Source of the DNA: Pseudomonas capsici | GTDB lineage: Bacteria > Pseudomonadota > Gammaproteobacteria > Pseudomonadales > Pseudomonadaceae | DNA: 64,000 nt | Assembly: GCF_017165765.1 (NCBI RefSeq) | Contig: NZ_JAFGZD010000017.1 | Location: 54,472-118,471, forward strand | Reading direction: 5' to 3' | Shown: positions 8,463-16,975 of the stretch, in pieces | Layout of the letters: the number at the start of each line of letters is the position of its first letter | How positions within the stretch are numbered: position 1 is the first letter of the stretch | Translations under genes and position numbers: made by a program | The notes under the pieces: model-generated | What the model was told of the DNA's origin: nothing | What the model saw: the letters and a program-made list of their open reading frames with translations, nothing else | The model's database searches: none

Positions 8463-9953
8463 ATGAACCTGTCTGTAGAGACGCCTGAAACACCGAAGGG
8501 CAAGGTGAAAATTCCCATGGGCCTGTTGATCGGTGTACTGGCCATGGTCGCAGTGCTGTTCTTGCCTATGCCCGATGACTTGCCGGTTGCGGGCCACCGG
8601 ATGCTGGCGATTCTGACCTTTGCCGTCGTGGTGTGGATTACCGAGGCTGTTTCCTACGAAGCCAGCGCAATCATGATCACTTCGCTGATTGCGTTTCTGA
8701 TTGGCTCGGCACCCACCTTGCAGGACCCTTCGGTGCTGTATGGGTCATCCGCCGCTATCACGATGGCCCTGAGCGGGTTTTCCAATTCGGCACTGGCTCT
8801 GGTCACCGGGGCGCTCTTCCTGGCTGCGGCCATGACCCACACCGGGCTGGACCGGCGTATTGCGCTGGTTACCCTGTCGCGAATCGGCACCAGTACTCGC
8901 CGGATCATGATCGGCGCCATTGCCGTCACCATTCTGCTCAGCCTTGTGGTGCCCAGTGCGACGGCACGCAGCGCGTGTGTTGTGCCCATCATGATGGGAG
9001 TGATTGCGGCATTTGGCGTCGACAAGCGTTCGAATATTGCCGTGGCGATCATGATCATCGTGGCCCAGGGCACCAGTGTCTGGAACATCGGCATCCAGAC
9101 GGCAGCCGCACAGAACCTCCTGACTGCAGGCTTCATGGACAAGATGCTCGGCCAGCGGGTTTCCTGGATCGACTGGCTGATCGCCGGTGCGCCCTGGGCG
9201 TTGATCATGTCGGGAGTGCTGATTCTGCTGGTCCTCAAGCTTCTGCCACCGGAAAGCGACAGTATTCCCGGAGGCAAGGAAGCGGTTGCGCAGTCCCTGA
9301 CCGACATAGGCCCGATGACCGGTGCCCAGAAGCGGCTGCTGAGCGTTTCTGTACTGTTGCTGCTGTTCTGGTCGACCGAGGGCAAGCTGCACAGTTTCGA
9401 TACCACTTCCACCACCTACGCGGGCCTGGTGATTCTGCTTCTGCCGCGTTGGGGCGTCATGACCTGGAAGGATGTGCAGTCGCGCATTCCGTGGGGAACC
9501 GTGATTGTGTTCGGCGTCGGTATCAGCCTGGGCACGGCCTTGCTGACGACCCGGGCCGGTCAGTGGCTGGGAGGTCAGGTCGTGAGCGGAACCGGGCTCG
9601 ATCAGCTCGGCGCTCTGGGGATTTTTGCCATTCTGGGTGCGTTCCTGATTCTGATTCACCTGGGGTTTGCCAGTGCAACGGCCTTGACCTCGGCATTGTT
9701 GCCGATCCTGATCGCCGTGCTGCAAACCCTGCCCGGGGATTTCAACCGGTTGGGCATGACCATGCTGCTGGGGTTTGTGGTCAGTTACGGTTTTATCCTG
9801 CCCATCAATGCGCCGCAGAACATGGTCTGTCTGGGGACCGAAACCTTCGATGCCCGGCAATTCGCCAGAATAGGCATTCCGATGACCCTGATCGGTTATG
9901 TCCTGATGCTGGTGTTCGGCATGACCTACTGGAAGTGGCTGGGCTGGATGTAG
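8463..9953 (+). CDS. SLC13/DASS-family anion:sodium symporter
   Basis: A 496-residue integral membrane protein with about 12-13 hydrophobic segments. It fits the divalent anion:Na+ symporter family (dicarboxylate or sulfate uptake). Family hallmarks are SNSALALVTGALFLAAAM (SNS-like motif near 115), IVPS-type motif seen as SLVVPSATARSACV (about 162), and a second repeat ending in the C-terminal half with SYGFILPINAPQNMV. The substrate cannot be deduced; C4-dicarboxylates or citrate are most common. ATG 8463 follows CAGGAA. It is divergent from pvdS, with 256 bases between them including the Fur box, and appears monocistronic. Confidence 0.86.
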   Translation: MNLSVETPETPKGKVKIPMGLLIGVLAMVAVLFLPMPDDLPVAGHRMLAILTFAVVVWITEAVSYEASAIMITSLIAFLIGSAPTLQDPSVLYGSSAAITMALSGFSNSALALVTGALFLAAAMTHTGLDRRIALVTLSRIGTSTRRIMIGAIAVTILLSLVVPSATARSACVVPIMMGVIAAFGVDKRSNIAVAIMIIVAQGTSVWNIGIQTAAAQNLLTAGFMDKMLGQRVSWIDWLIAGAPWALIMSGVLILLVLKLLPPESDSIPGGKEAVAQSLTDIGPMTGAQKRLLSVSVLLLLFWSTEGKLHSFDTTSTTYAGLVILLLPRWGVMTWKDVQSRIPWGTVIVFGVGISLGTALLTTRAGQWLGGQVVSGTGLDQLGALGIFAILGAFLILIHLGFASATALTSALLPILIAVLQTLPGDFNRLGMTMLLGFVVSYGFILPINAPQNMVCLGTETFDARQFARIGIPMTLIGYVLMLVFGMTYWKWLGWM

Positions 9954-10158
9954 TGCGGTACATATCCGGGACAACCTGGGGTTGTCTCGAAAATCCTTGT
10001 GGATTTGTGCGTGACTATCGGACGTTCGGTCTGATAACTCTTTGATTTCTTTCCGGGATCCCTGACAATCGCGCCCCCTGTTTCGGGAGGGGCCTTTGAC
10101 TGCCAAGTTACGACATGCCCCTTCCGATTTGAATAACCGGCCACGGAGACCAGACCGG

Positions 10159-11436
10159 ATGAATGATCAGGCCAACGGCGTCGTAGAACGCCTGGATACA
10201 GAACACGCGAGCGTAGCTGCGTGGAGTCGTCACGATACAACCTGGATGCTGGGACTGTTTGGTACCGCTATCGGTGCTGGCACTCTGTTTCTGCCGATCA
10301 ACGCTGGCATCGGTGGTTTCTGGCCGCTGCTGGCACTGGCATTGCTGGCTTTCCCCATGACGTTTTATGCGCACCGTGGCCTGACTCGTTTCGTCTTGTC
10401 CGGGCGTGACGGTGCCGATATCACCGAAGTGGTCGAGCAGCATTTCGGCAAGGGCGCCGGGGCAATGATCACGCTGCTGTACTTCTTCGCGATTTTTCCG
10501 ATCCTGCTGATCTACAGTGTTGCCTTGACCAATACGGTCACCAGCTTTCTCGAGCATCAACTGCATGTACCGGCTCCGCCGCGAGCACTGCTGGCCTTCC
10601 TGATGATTCTGGGCCTGCTGCTGGTGGTGCGTTGTGGCGAGCGACTGATCGTCAAGGCCATGAGCCTGATGGTGTATCCGTTCATCGTGGCGTTGCTGTT
10701 TCTGTCGGTGTACCTGATTCCGCACTGGACCGGCGGCATTCTGAGCACGGCAAGCACCTTGCCTGAGCCATCGGCGTTCCTGCCTGCCCTGTGGCTGGCG
10801 ATTCCGGTGATGGTGTTCTCCTTCAACCACACACCGATCATCTCGGCCTTTGCCGTCGACCAGAAGCGCTTGCACGGCAAGAATGCAGAAGTACGCAGCT
10901 CGCAGATTCTGGCCCGCGCCCACGGTCTGATGGTGGTGATGGTGCTGTTCTTCGTGTTCAGTTGCGTGCTGACCCTGTCGCCGGCACAACTGGCTGAGGC
11001 CAAGGCGCAGAACATTTCGATCCTGTCTTACCTGGCCAACCATTTCAGCAACCCGACCATTGCTTTTGTCGCGCCGCTGATTGCTTTCGTGGCCATCGCC
11101 AAATCCTTCCTGGGTCACTACATCGGTGCCAGCGAAGGCTTGAAAGGCCTGATCGTGAAAACCGGTCGCCGTCCGGAGCCACGCACTCTGGATCGTCTGA
11201 CTGCCGGTTTCATGCTGTTGGTGTGCTGGCTGGTGGCGACACTCAACCCAAGCATCCTGGGCATGATCGAAACCCTGGGTGGCCCGATCATCTCGGCGTT
11301 GCTGTTCCTGATGCCGATGTATGCCATCCGCAAGGTTCCTGCCATGCGCCAGTACTCGGGCAAGCTGTCCAACGTATTTGTGGTGATGGCCGGTATCGTA
11401 GCGATTACCGCGCTGGTCTACTCGCTGATGCAATAA
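10159..11436 (+). CDS. HAAAP-family amino acid permease (serine/threonine type)
   Basis: A 425-residue transporter with about 11 transmembrane segments of the hydroxy/aromatic amino acid permease family, as in SdaC/TdcC. The N-terminal TWMLGLFGTAIGAGTLFLP is the typical unwound first-helix motif, and PVMVFSFNHTPIISAF is the family's helix 6 motif. It most likely imports serine or threonine by proton symport. I chose ATG 10159, with GGAG about 10 bases upstream, over an in-frame TTG at 10096. No serine deaminase gene is adjacent, so the precise substrate is inferred from family only. Confidence 0.88.
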   Translation: MNDQANGVVERLDTEHASVAAWSRHDTTWMLGLFGTAIGAGTLFLPINAGIGGFWPLLALALLAFPMTFYAHRGLTRFVLSGRDGADITEVVEQHFGKGAGAMITLLYFFAIFPILLIYSVALTNTVTSFLEHQLHVPAPPRALLAFLMILGLLLVVRCGERLIVKAMSLMVYPFIVALLFLSVYLIPHWTGGILSTASTLPEPSAFLPALWLAIPVMVFSFNHTPIISAFAVDQKRLHGKNAEVRSSQILARAHGLMVVMVLFFVFSCVLTLSPAQLAEAKAQNISILSYLANHFSNPTIAFVAPLIAFVAIAKSFLGHYIGASEGLKGLIVKTGRRPEPRTLDRLTAGFMLLVCWLVATLNPSILGMIETLGGPIISALLFLMPMYAIRKVPAMRQYSGKLSNVFVVMAGIVAITALVYSLMQ

Positions 11437-11504
11437 GCAACCGAGCCTCCACAGAGTCTGCCCTGACTCTGTGGAAGGCTTCCCTTCTGTGTACCAATCC
11501 GAAC

Positions 11505-12044
11505 CTAGCGGTTCATGTCCAGAATCATGCAAGTCGTGCTGGCGGTCGCGTACAAGCGGTCATCCACGTCATACAGGCGTCCTTCGGCCAGTGCCGTCGA
11601 ACGCCCAAGATGAATGACCTTGCCTTCGGCCCGAACGGGTCCGACCTTGTCGCTTAGCGCACGTACATAGCTGACCCGCAAATCGAGGGTGGTATAACCC
11701 TGGCCCTTCTTGAGTCGGGTATGAATTGCGCAACCCATGCAAGAGTCCAGCAAGGTCGCGGCATATCCGCCATGCACCGTGCCCAGCGGGTTGTAGTGGC
11801 GGCTGTCGGGGGTGCCTTGAAAGATGAACAGTCCGGGCAGCCACTGCAACGGAATGAAGTCCATCAGAACGCCAATCGGCGGGGCGGGGAATTCGCCGCG
11901 ACCGATACCCTCCAGAAAATCGACAGGCTCCAGTGCCGCGACCTCGGCAAGGTTGGTGGTGCCTGCCGGGCCCAGACGCGCCCGCATGTACCTTTCTTCC
12001 TCATGCCACAGGGCAAGTTTTTCATCACGCGAGAGGTTTTGCAT
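11505..12044 (-). CDS. PaaI-family hotdog thioesterase
   Basis: A 179-residue protein with a single hotdog domain (about residues 60-175). The key motif is HYNPLGTVHGGYAATLLDSC (about 83-102), the PaaI/YbgC-like active-site loop with the HGG turn. Such enzymes hydrolyse acyl-CoA thioesters, often phenylacetyl-CoA derivatives, but the substrate is unknown here. The N-terminal 55 residues are an extension beyond the minimal family length. The start has CAGGAG 8 bases upstream. It is convergent with the permease gene and not in an obvious operon. Confidence 0.87.
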   Translation of the reverse strand: MQNLSRDEKLALWHEEERYMRARLGPAGTTNLAEVAALEPVDFLEGIGRGEFPAPPIGVLMDFIPLQWLPGLFIFQGTPDSRHYNPLGTVHGGYAATLLDSCMGCAIHTRLKKGQGYTTLDLRVSYVRALSDKVGPVRAEGKVIHLGRSTALAEGRLYDVDDRLYATASTTCMILDMNR

Positions 12045-12189
12045 GGCGCTTTACTCCTGGATGTGGCTTGGAATTGCCAAAAAAATTATGCTCATAATAT
12101 TTATTGGTTATGGCCACAAATGTAAAGTGCGCAAATGGATGGCACCTGACTGTACGGGCAGCAGGTGATGGGAGAGGAGGTGGGATGTC

Positions 12190-12348
12190 ATGACGCGCGG
12201 GTACACAGACTCGCTATCGGGGCTTCAAGAAGATGAATGCCCCAAATGCGCAGTGCAGTGCTGCCTGCCGTGTTGTCAGGCAGTGTTATGGACGGGCAGG
12301 CGGTTCAGTCCACCGGCTCCGGATACAGAGGTTTCGAAAGATGCATGA
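12190..12348 (+). CDS. Candidate cysteine-rich micro-ORF
   Basis: A 52-codon ORF starts at ATG 12190 behind a very good ribosome binding site (GGAGGTG, 7 bases). Its middle is cysteine-rich: CPKC, then CC and CC within 14 residues. It runs antisense into the last 44 bases of the small minus-strand gene at 12305-12511 and crosses a hairpin at 12261-12283. I recognise no family. The ribosome binding site and the cysteine pattern are the only support; chance is quite possible. Confidence 0.2.
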   Translation: MTRGYTDSLSGLQEDECPKCAVQCCLPCCQAVLWTGRRFSPPAPDTEVSKDA

Positions 12349-12511
12349 TGTTCGCATAGTCATACACATACTGGCGTCCCGCATGGCTGGTCGAACGCAG
12401 TTGATCGATCAGCAGCCGTTCTTTCTTGTTCAAATACCTCAACGCCGGTTCTTCGCTGGACTTCAGGCGATCACGTTCATGGGCGTCAGGAAAGGCGATG
12501 ACGTTCGTCAT
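12305..12511 (-). CDS. Small hypothetical protein, 68 aa
   Basis: A 68-residue soluble, charged protein of unknown function. The start is ATG 12511, because AAGGAGA sits 6 bases before it; a longer reading from 12625 would cross the AT-rich promoter region. It starts MTNVIAFPDAHERDRLK and contains YLNKKERLLIDQLR, suggesting a helical protein. There is no signal peptide or membrane segment. It lies in its own transcription unit between the thioesterase and the Gre-like gene. I do not recognise the family, though the good ribosome binding site makes it a real gene. Confidence 0.7.
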   Translation of the reverse strand: MTNVIAFPDAHERDRLKSSEEPALRYLNKKERLLIDQLRSTSHAGRQYVYDYANIMHLSKPLYPEPVD

Positions 12512-12621
12512 GAAATATCTCCTTGATTGAGTCCTTGCATGCTGCGATGTAGCCCCTGTGTAACAACGGTTTACATTACCCACAAAAACTCTGGTCGGAA
12601 ACCCTGAAAATGATAGGCGTG

Positions 12622-13104
12622 TCACTCAGCCTGAGTGACCTCAAAGGATTGATGGTTGCCATTGATGGTGATTTCGACACTATCGCCTTCGAATTTGCCC
12701 AGCAGACTCTGCCCCAGAGGCGCACGAGTCGTGATTACGGTAATTGGCAGATTGTCCGAATTGACCTTCAGACCGGCCGCATCCGGACCAACGAACAGGT
12801 ACTGCTCCTGACCATTCAAGGCTTCAAGGGTAACCAGATCACCTGTCTGAATACCGCGTGCTTCATCGAATGGTTTGAGCACCCAGCTCTGATAGAGCGC
12901 CAGTGACTGACGGATCTCCTCGACACGGCGCGCCTGGCCCGTTGCCAGGTATGACGCCTCGAGCCCCAGCGTGTCGTACTTGTTCTCGGCAATGTTTTCT
13001 TCGTGAGTTGCGGTTTCATAAGCGGTCTGCGCGGCACGCAGAGCGATATCCAGATCGATTTTCAACCTGTCGATGATCTGTTGCAGGACGTCAGCCTTGT
13101 TCAT
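12622..13104 (-). CDS. GreA/GreB-family elongation factor-like protein
   Basis: A 160-residue protein with an N-terminal helical coiled-coil-like part (residues 10-75, EIRQSLALYQ) and a C-terminal FKBP-like GreA/GreB domain (about 85-155; IQTGDLVTL, LFVGPDAAG, TTRAPLGQSLLGKFEGDSV). The TTRAPLGQSLLGK segment matches the ITxxSPLGxALLGK motif of Gre proteins. Real GreA/GreB rescue backtracked RNA polymerase through acidic residues at the coiled-coil tip; whether this protein keeps that activity is not shown. It begins 3 bases after the stop of the upstream membrane protein gene, so the two form an operon. Confidence 0.83.
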   Translation of the reverse strand: MNKADVLQQIIDRLKIDLDIALRAAQTAYETATHEENIAENKYDTLGLEASYLATGQARRVEEIRQSLALYQSWVLKPFDEARGIQTGDLVTLEALNGQEQYLFVGPDAAGLKVNSDNLPITVITTRAPLGQSLLGKFEGDSVEITINGNHQSFEVTQAE

Positions 13105-13107
13105 GGG

Positions 13108-13494
13108 TTATCCGCAATATTGATTGATGCCCGCACGGCTTTTTTCGCTGGGGGCCGTACGATCCTGCTGCATCCAGAAGTCGCATTTCGAGCGGCTGAA
13201 GTTTTTCTGCTGCAACTCCTGGGCCTGCTCACGGGCCTGACGGGCTTCGCTCTCGCGCAGGTTATGCTCGTACTTCTGGAACATGGTGCTTTCCGGCTCG
13301 ATCTGCGGCGCAGCGGGTGCTCGCAATTGGGCTGCGGCTTTTTCCAGCACCTGGGTCTGGGCCGGTGGAAGGCTCTTGTAGAACAGAAAGCCTGTCAGAA
13401 CCACTGCCATCGCTCCCAGCCAGATGCCCAGCGCGATACAGAGAATCAGTTTCAGGGAAACATACAGTTCGCGACGATTCGGATAGGACGGCAT
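13108..13494 (-). CDS. Single-pass membrane protein of unknown function, 128 aa
   Basis: A 128-residue protein with one N-terminal transmembrane segment (about residues 13-38) and an outward alanine/glutamine-rich, probably coiled-coil stretch (residues 50-95). Two cysteines lie in the C-terminal region (CDFW and the final CG). It precedes the Gre-like gene by 3 bases and is likely translated with it. Its 5' end faces earP, 115 bases away on the other strand. I do not recognise a family. Confidence 0.7.
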   Translation of the reverse strand: MPSYPNRRELYVSLKLILCIALGIWLGAMAVVLTGFLFYKSLPPAQTQVLEKAAAQLRAPAAPQIEPESTMFQKYEHNLRESEARQAREQAQELQQKNFSRSKCDFWMQQDRTAPSEKSRAGINQYCG

Positions 13495-13609
13495 GGCTGA
13501 GCTCCAGGCGTGGACGACGCGGGCAATTGTGCCATGGCTGGCGCTGGTGGAAACCTGTTGTTCTGAAGGACAATCAGCGTTTTTCCAAATCCAGCCTCAG
13601 GGAGCCGGG

Positions 13610-14743
13610 ATGAAAGCCTCTTGGGACATTTTTTGTAGTGTCGTCGACAACTATGGCGATGTCGGCGTGACCTGGCGACTGGCGCGCCAACTGGTGGCCG
13701 AGCATGACCTGAATGTGCGTTTGTGGATCGATGACCTGTCGGCGTTCGTTCGTCTTTACCCCCAGGCCAGCGCCGAAGCTGCGCAGCAGTGGCAGGAGGG
13801 CGTGAGTATCTGCCACTGGCCTCAATGCTGGACGGCTACCGATGTTGCCGATGTCGTGGTTGAAGCCTTTGCCTGCCGCCTGCCGCCTGTGTACACCGAA
13901 GCGATGTTGCAGCGCTCGCCTCGGCCTGTGTGGCTGAATCTGGACTATCTCAGTGCCGAAGAATGGGTCACCGGCTGCCACGGCCTGCCATCGCTGCAGT
14001 CGAGTGGCTTGAAGAAGTTCTTTTTCTTCCCCGGCTTTCGCGAGACGACCGGCGGTCTGTTGCGTGAGCACGGGCTGCTCGAACAGCGTCAGGCTTTTCA
14101 GCACGACAAGTCGGCCCGGCAAGGTTTTCTGCAGCAACTGGGGATCGAGCCCTGTGCAGGGGCTCGCCTGATTTCGGTGTTCGCTTACGAGAATCCCGGT
14201 ATTGGCAGTTGGCTCGAGCTGCTGGCCAATGACGAGCGCCCGACTCATTTGCTGGTGCCCGAAGGGCGTGTGCTGGGTGATGTCCAGCGCTGGCTTGGAG
14301 CCGATACCTTGCAGGCAGGAGCCCTGCACAGGCGTGGCGCCCTCAGTATTCAGGTTTTGCCGTTCGTCAGGCAGCAGGACTATGACCGGCTGCTCTGGTG
14401 CTGTGATTTCAATGTCGTGCGGGGCGAGGACTCTTTCGTGCGAGCCCAGTGGGCGGGACGTCCGATGCTTTGGCATATCTATCAGCAGGAAGGCGATGCC
14501 CATCTGCCCAAGCTCGATGCCTTTCTGGAGCTCTATCTGGCCGGGCTTTCGCCTGAGGCCGGACACGCACTGAATGCGCTTTGGCAGGACTGGAATGCCG
14601 GTCGTGACCTCGCTGCAAACTGGAAAGCACTGGGCATTCACTGGTCCGAGCTTGAAAAGCATGCCGAACACTGGTGTCTGGAACAGGCCTCACAAACCGA
14701 TCTTGCCGCGGCGCTAGTACAGTTTTGTCGAAATTCGCTATGA
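13610..14743 (+). CDS. earP: EF-P arginine rhamnosyltransferase EarP
   Basis: This 377-residue enzyme transfers rhamnose from dTDP-rhamnose to Arg32 of elongation factor P. The family motif NYGDVGVTWRLARQL is at residues 14-28. Asp13, Asp17 and Glu273 (in VVRGEDSFVRAQ), which are essential in characterised EarP, are all present at exactly those positions. The start is ATG 13610, with AGGGAG 6 bases upstream; an upstream ATG in frame at 13493 is disregarded. efp follows directly, 99 bases on, encoding the substrate with its acceptor Arg32. The pair is a known module in pseudomonads. Confidence 0.97.
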   Translation: MKASWDIFCSVVDNYGDVGVTWRLARQLVAEHDLNVRLWIDDLSAFVRLYPQASAEAAQQWQEGVSICHWPQCWTATDVADVVVEAFACRLPPVYTEAMLQRSPRPVWLNLDYLSAEEWVTGCHGLPSLQSSGLKKFFFFPGFRETTGGLLREHGLLEQRQAFQHDKSARQGFLQQLGIEPCAGARLISVFAYENPGIGSWLELLANDERPTHLLVPEGRVLGDVQRWLGADTLQAGALHRRGALSIQVLPFVRQQDYDRLLWCCDFNVVRGEDSFVRAQWAGRPMLWHIYQQEGDAHLPKLDAFLELYLAGLSPEAGHALNALWQDWNAGRDLAANWKALGIHWSELEKHAEHWCLEQASQTDLAAALVQFCRNSL

Positions 14744-14744
14744 T
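14739..14744 (+). promoter_or_regulatory. -10 box candidate for efp
   Basis: TATGAT overlaps the stop of earP and lies about 100 bases before the efp ATG. The -35 region is not well conserved. If used, the transcript would begin near 14751 with a 90-base leader that contains the inverted repeat at 14761-14809. Confidence 0.45.
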
Positions 14745-14760
14745 ACGCGGCCTTGATATC

Positions 14761-14809
14761 AGGCTCTGTACGAAAAGTGCCTGTGCAGGCTATTTCTCGT
14801 ACAGAGCCT
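14761..14809 (+). repeat. Perfect 13-bp inverted repeat in the efp leader
   Basis: AGGCTCTGTACGA (14761-14773) is repeated in inverse form at 14797-14809, with a 23-base loop that itself contains GCCTG/CAGGC. There is no T-run after it, so it is not a typical terminator. It could act in mRNA stability or control of efp translation. Confidence 0.6.
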
Positions 14810-14842
14810 TTGGCTATTTCAATCCATATTCGGATATATGCA

Positions 14843-15412
14843 ATGAAAACTGGTAAAGAGCTGAAACCCGGTACCGTGATCCGTATCGACAACGATCCTT
14901 GGCTGGTCCAGAAGGCCGAGTTCACCAAGTCCGGTCGTAACAGCGCGATCATGAAGACCAAGCTGAAGAACCTGCTGACCGGTTACAAGACTGAAACCGT
15001 ATACAGCGCCGACGACAAGCTGGACGACGTGATCCTGGATCGCAAGGAAGCTACCCTGTCTTTCATCAGCGGTGACTCCTACACGTTCATGGACACCACT
15101 GACTACACCATGTACGAGCTGAACGCTGAAGACATCGAAGCCGTTCTGCCATTCGTCGAAGAAGGCATGACCGACGTCTGCGAAGCCGTGTTCTTCGAAG
15201 AGCGTCTGGTTTCCGTAGAGCTGCCGACCACCATCGTTCGTCAGGTTGACTACACCGAAGGTTCCGCTCGTGGCGACACTTCGGGCAAGGTCATGAAGCC
15301 TGCCAAACTGAAAAACGGTACCGAGCTGAGCGTTGCTGACTTCATCGAAATCGGCGACATGATCGAGATCGATACCCGTGACGGCGGTTCCTACAAAGGC
15401 CGTGCCAAATAA
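14843..15412 (+). CDS. efp: Elongation factor P
   Basis: This 189-residue protein is EF-P, which enters the ribosomal E site and relieves stalling at polyproline stretches. Three domains are expected: a KOW-like N-domain (residues 1-64), then two OB-fold domains. The modification loop reads TKSGRNSAIM with Arg32, the residue rhamnosylated by EarP, instead of the lysine found in E. coli-type EF-P. The start is ATG 14843, giving the standard MKTGKELKPG start; upstream in-frame codons lie in the hairpin leader. A strong bidirectional terminator follows. Confidence 0.98.
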   Translation: MKTGKELKPGTVIRIDNDPWLVQKAEFTKSGRNSAIMKTKLKNLLTGYKTETVYSADDKLDDVILDRKEATLSFISGDSYTFMDTTDYTMYELNAEDIEAVLPFVEEGMTDVCEAVFFEERLVSVELPTTIVRQVDYTEGSARGDTSGKVMKPAKLKNGTELSVADFIEIGDMIEIDTRDGGSYKGRAK

Positions 15413-15437
15413 GCATGGTTTTGTAGCCCCGATACGC

Positions 15438-15466
15438 AAAAAACCCGCAGCGATGCGGGTTTTTTG
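15438..15466. terminator. Bidirectional terminator between efp and the hydrolase gene
   Basis: The stem ACCCGCA/TGCGGGT (15443-15449 and 15454-15460) has a four-base loop and is flanked by A-run and T-run on the two sides, so it can end both efp on the plus strand and the convergent hydrolase gene on the minus strand. Confidence 0.9.
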
Positions 15467-15478
15467 TGTCTGCCGGTT

Positions 15479-16498
15479 TTACTTCAGATGCGCTTTGAGT
15501 TCCTGAGATGCCTGCAGCATCGCTGAGCGGACAGCAGGAACCTGGCTGACCACATTGAGCAGGCCGTAGTCGTGGATCATGCCGTTGTAACGCACTGCCG
15601 TGACCGCCACCCCAGCCTGATCCAGTTTGCGGGCATAGGCTTCACCTTCGTCGCGCAGCACGTCGGCACTTGCTGTTTGCACCAGTGCTGGCGGCAGACC
15701 TTTCAACTGATCGATGGAGGCACGCAATGGCGAGGCATAGATCTCGTTACGTTGCGCGGCATCGGTGGTGTAGTTGTCCCAGAACCACTTCATCATGTTG
15801 CGGGTCAGGAAGTGTCCTTCGGCGTACTGGTCATAGGAAGCTGTATCGAAGTTCGCATCCGTGACAGGCCACAGCAGCACCTGATACCTGAGTGCCGGAG
15901 TGCCTTTGTCCTTGGCCATCAGGGCAACCACTGCCGCCATGTTGCCGCCGACACTGTTACCGGCAACGGCCAGGCGCTTGCCATCGACATTGATTTCCTT
16001 GCCATGCTCGGCGACCCACTTGGTTGCCGCATAAGCCTGATTGATCGCGGTCGGGTAATGCGCCTCTGGCGATGGCGTGTAGTTGACGAACACTGCCACC
16101 GCTCCCGAACCCTCTACCAGGTCACGAACCAGGCGTTCGTGGGTCGGGAAGTCCCCCAGTACCCAGCCACCACCGTGGAAGAACATGAAGACCGGCAAGG
16201 TCCCTTTCACACCGGCAGGGCGCACGATGTTCAGGCTGATGGACTGGCCGTCCACCTTGATGGTTTTCTCACTGACCTCGGCCTTGGGTAGCGTCAGCTT
16301 GACCCCTGCTTGAGCACCGACCAGTACCGCTCGGGCATCTTTGGGCGACAACTGCTCGATTGGCTTGCCGGTGCCTGAGTTCAGGGCATCCAGAAAGCGT
16401 TGGGTGTTGTGCTCGATGTCTGTGCTGCCTGAGGCAAAGGCGCTGCCAACGGACAGGGCCAGAAGAGTACCGGTCAAGACTTTGCTGAAGGTTTTCAT
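15479..16498 (-). CDS. Exported alpha/beta hydrolase (HSL family)
   Basis: A 339-residue hydrolase with a signal peptide (about residues 1-22, ending in SAFA). The alpha/beta fold of the hormone-sensitive-lipase type shows FHGGGWVLGDFP (oxyanion motif), GNSVGGNM (nucleophile Ser), VLRDEGEAYA (Asp) and GMIHDYGLL (His). These enzymes are carboxylesterases, probably periplasmic here. The gene starts 23 bases downstream of the ohr stop on the same strand, so it probably belongs to the peroxide-induced ohr transcript. A close paralogue lies at 41464-42486. The natural ester is unknown. Confidence 0.9.
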   Translation of the reverse strand: MKTFSKVLTGTLLALSVGSAFASGSTDIEHNTQRFLDALNSGTGKPIEQLSPKDARAVLVGAQAGVKLTLPKAEVSEKTIKVDGQSISLNIVRPAGVKGTLPVFMFFHGGGWVLGDFPTHERLVRDLVEGSGAVAVFVNYTPSPEAHYPTAINQAYAATKWVAEHGKEINVDGKRLAVAGNSVGGNMAAVVALMAKDKGTPALRYQVLLWPVTDANFDTASYDQYAEGHFLTRNMMKWFWDNYTTDAAQRNEIYASPLRASIDQLKGLPPALVQTASADVLRDEGEAYARKLDQAGVAVTAVRYNGMIHDYGLLNVVSQVPAVRSAMLQASQELKAHLK

Positions 16499-16521
16499 GT
16501 TCGACTCCTGTACCGGTGGGG

Positions 16522-16941
16522 TTAGACAGTTACATGCAAGCGCACGTCAACATTGCCGCGGGTAGCGTTGGAGTAAGGGCAGACCTGGTGAGCAGCATCG
16601 ACCAGTTGCTGGGCATCGGCCTGTTCCAGACCCGGCAGGCTGATGTGCAGATCAATGTCCAGACCGAAGCCGCCTGGAATCTGACCAATGCCGACATGAG
16701 CGGTGATAGAGGCGTCAGCCGGAATGCTGCGTTTGCTCTGGCCAGCGACGAATTTCAGGGCACCGATGAAGCAGGCCGAGTAACCGGCAGCAAACAGTTG
16801 CTCGGGGTTGGTGGCTTCACCGCCTGCGCCGCCGAGTTCCTTGGGGGTTGCCAGTTTGACGTCGAGGATCTTGTCACTGGAAACGGCACGACCGTCACGG
16901 CCACCGGTAGCAGTTGCAACAGCGGTATAGAGAGTGTTCAT
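16522..16941 (-). CDS. ohr: Organic hydroperoxide resistance protein Ohr
   Basis: A 139-residue OsmC-family thiol peroxidase that reduces organic hydroperoxides in the cytoplasm using lipoyl-dependent electrons. The two catalytic cysteines are present: Cys57 in AAGYSACFIGAL and Cys121 in HQVCPYSNATRG, and Arg15 sits in the GGRDGRA motif. The length is standard for Ohr rather than OsmC. The ATG follows GAGG. The regulator ohrR is 245 bases upstream, read in the same direction, with AT-rich operator-like repeats between. The hydrolase gene downstream is probably cotranscribed. Confidence 0.96.
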   Translation of the reverse strand: MNTLYTAVATATGGRDGRAVSSDKILDVKLATPKELGGAGGEATNPEQLFAAGYSACFIGALKFVAGQSKRSIPADASITAHVGIGQIPGGFGLDIDLHISLPGLEQADAQQLVDAAHQVCPYSNATRGNVDVRLHVTV

Positions 16942-16975
16942 GGCATTACCTCGCAGGTTGTTTGCTTGTTCGCAA

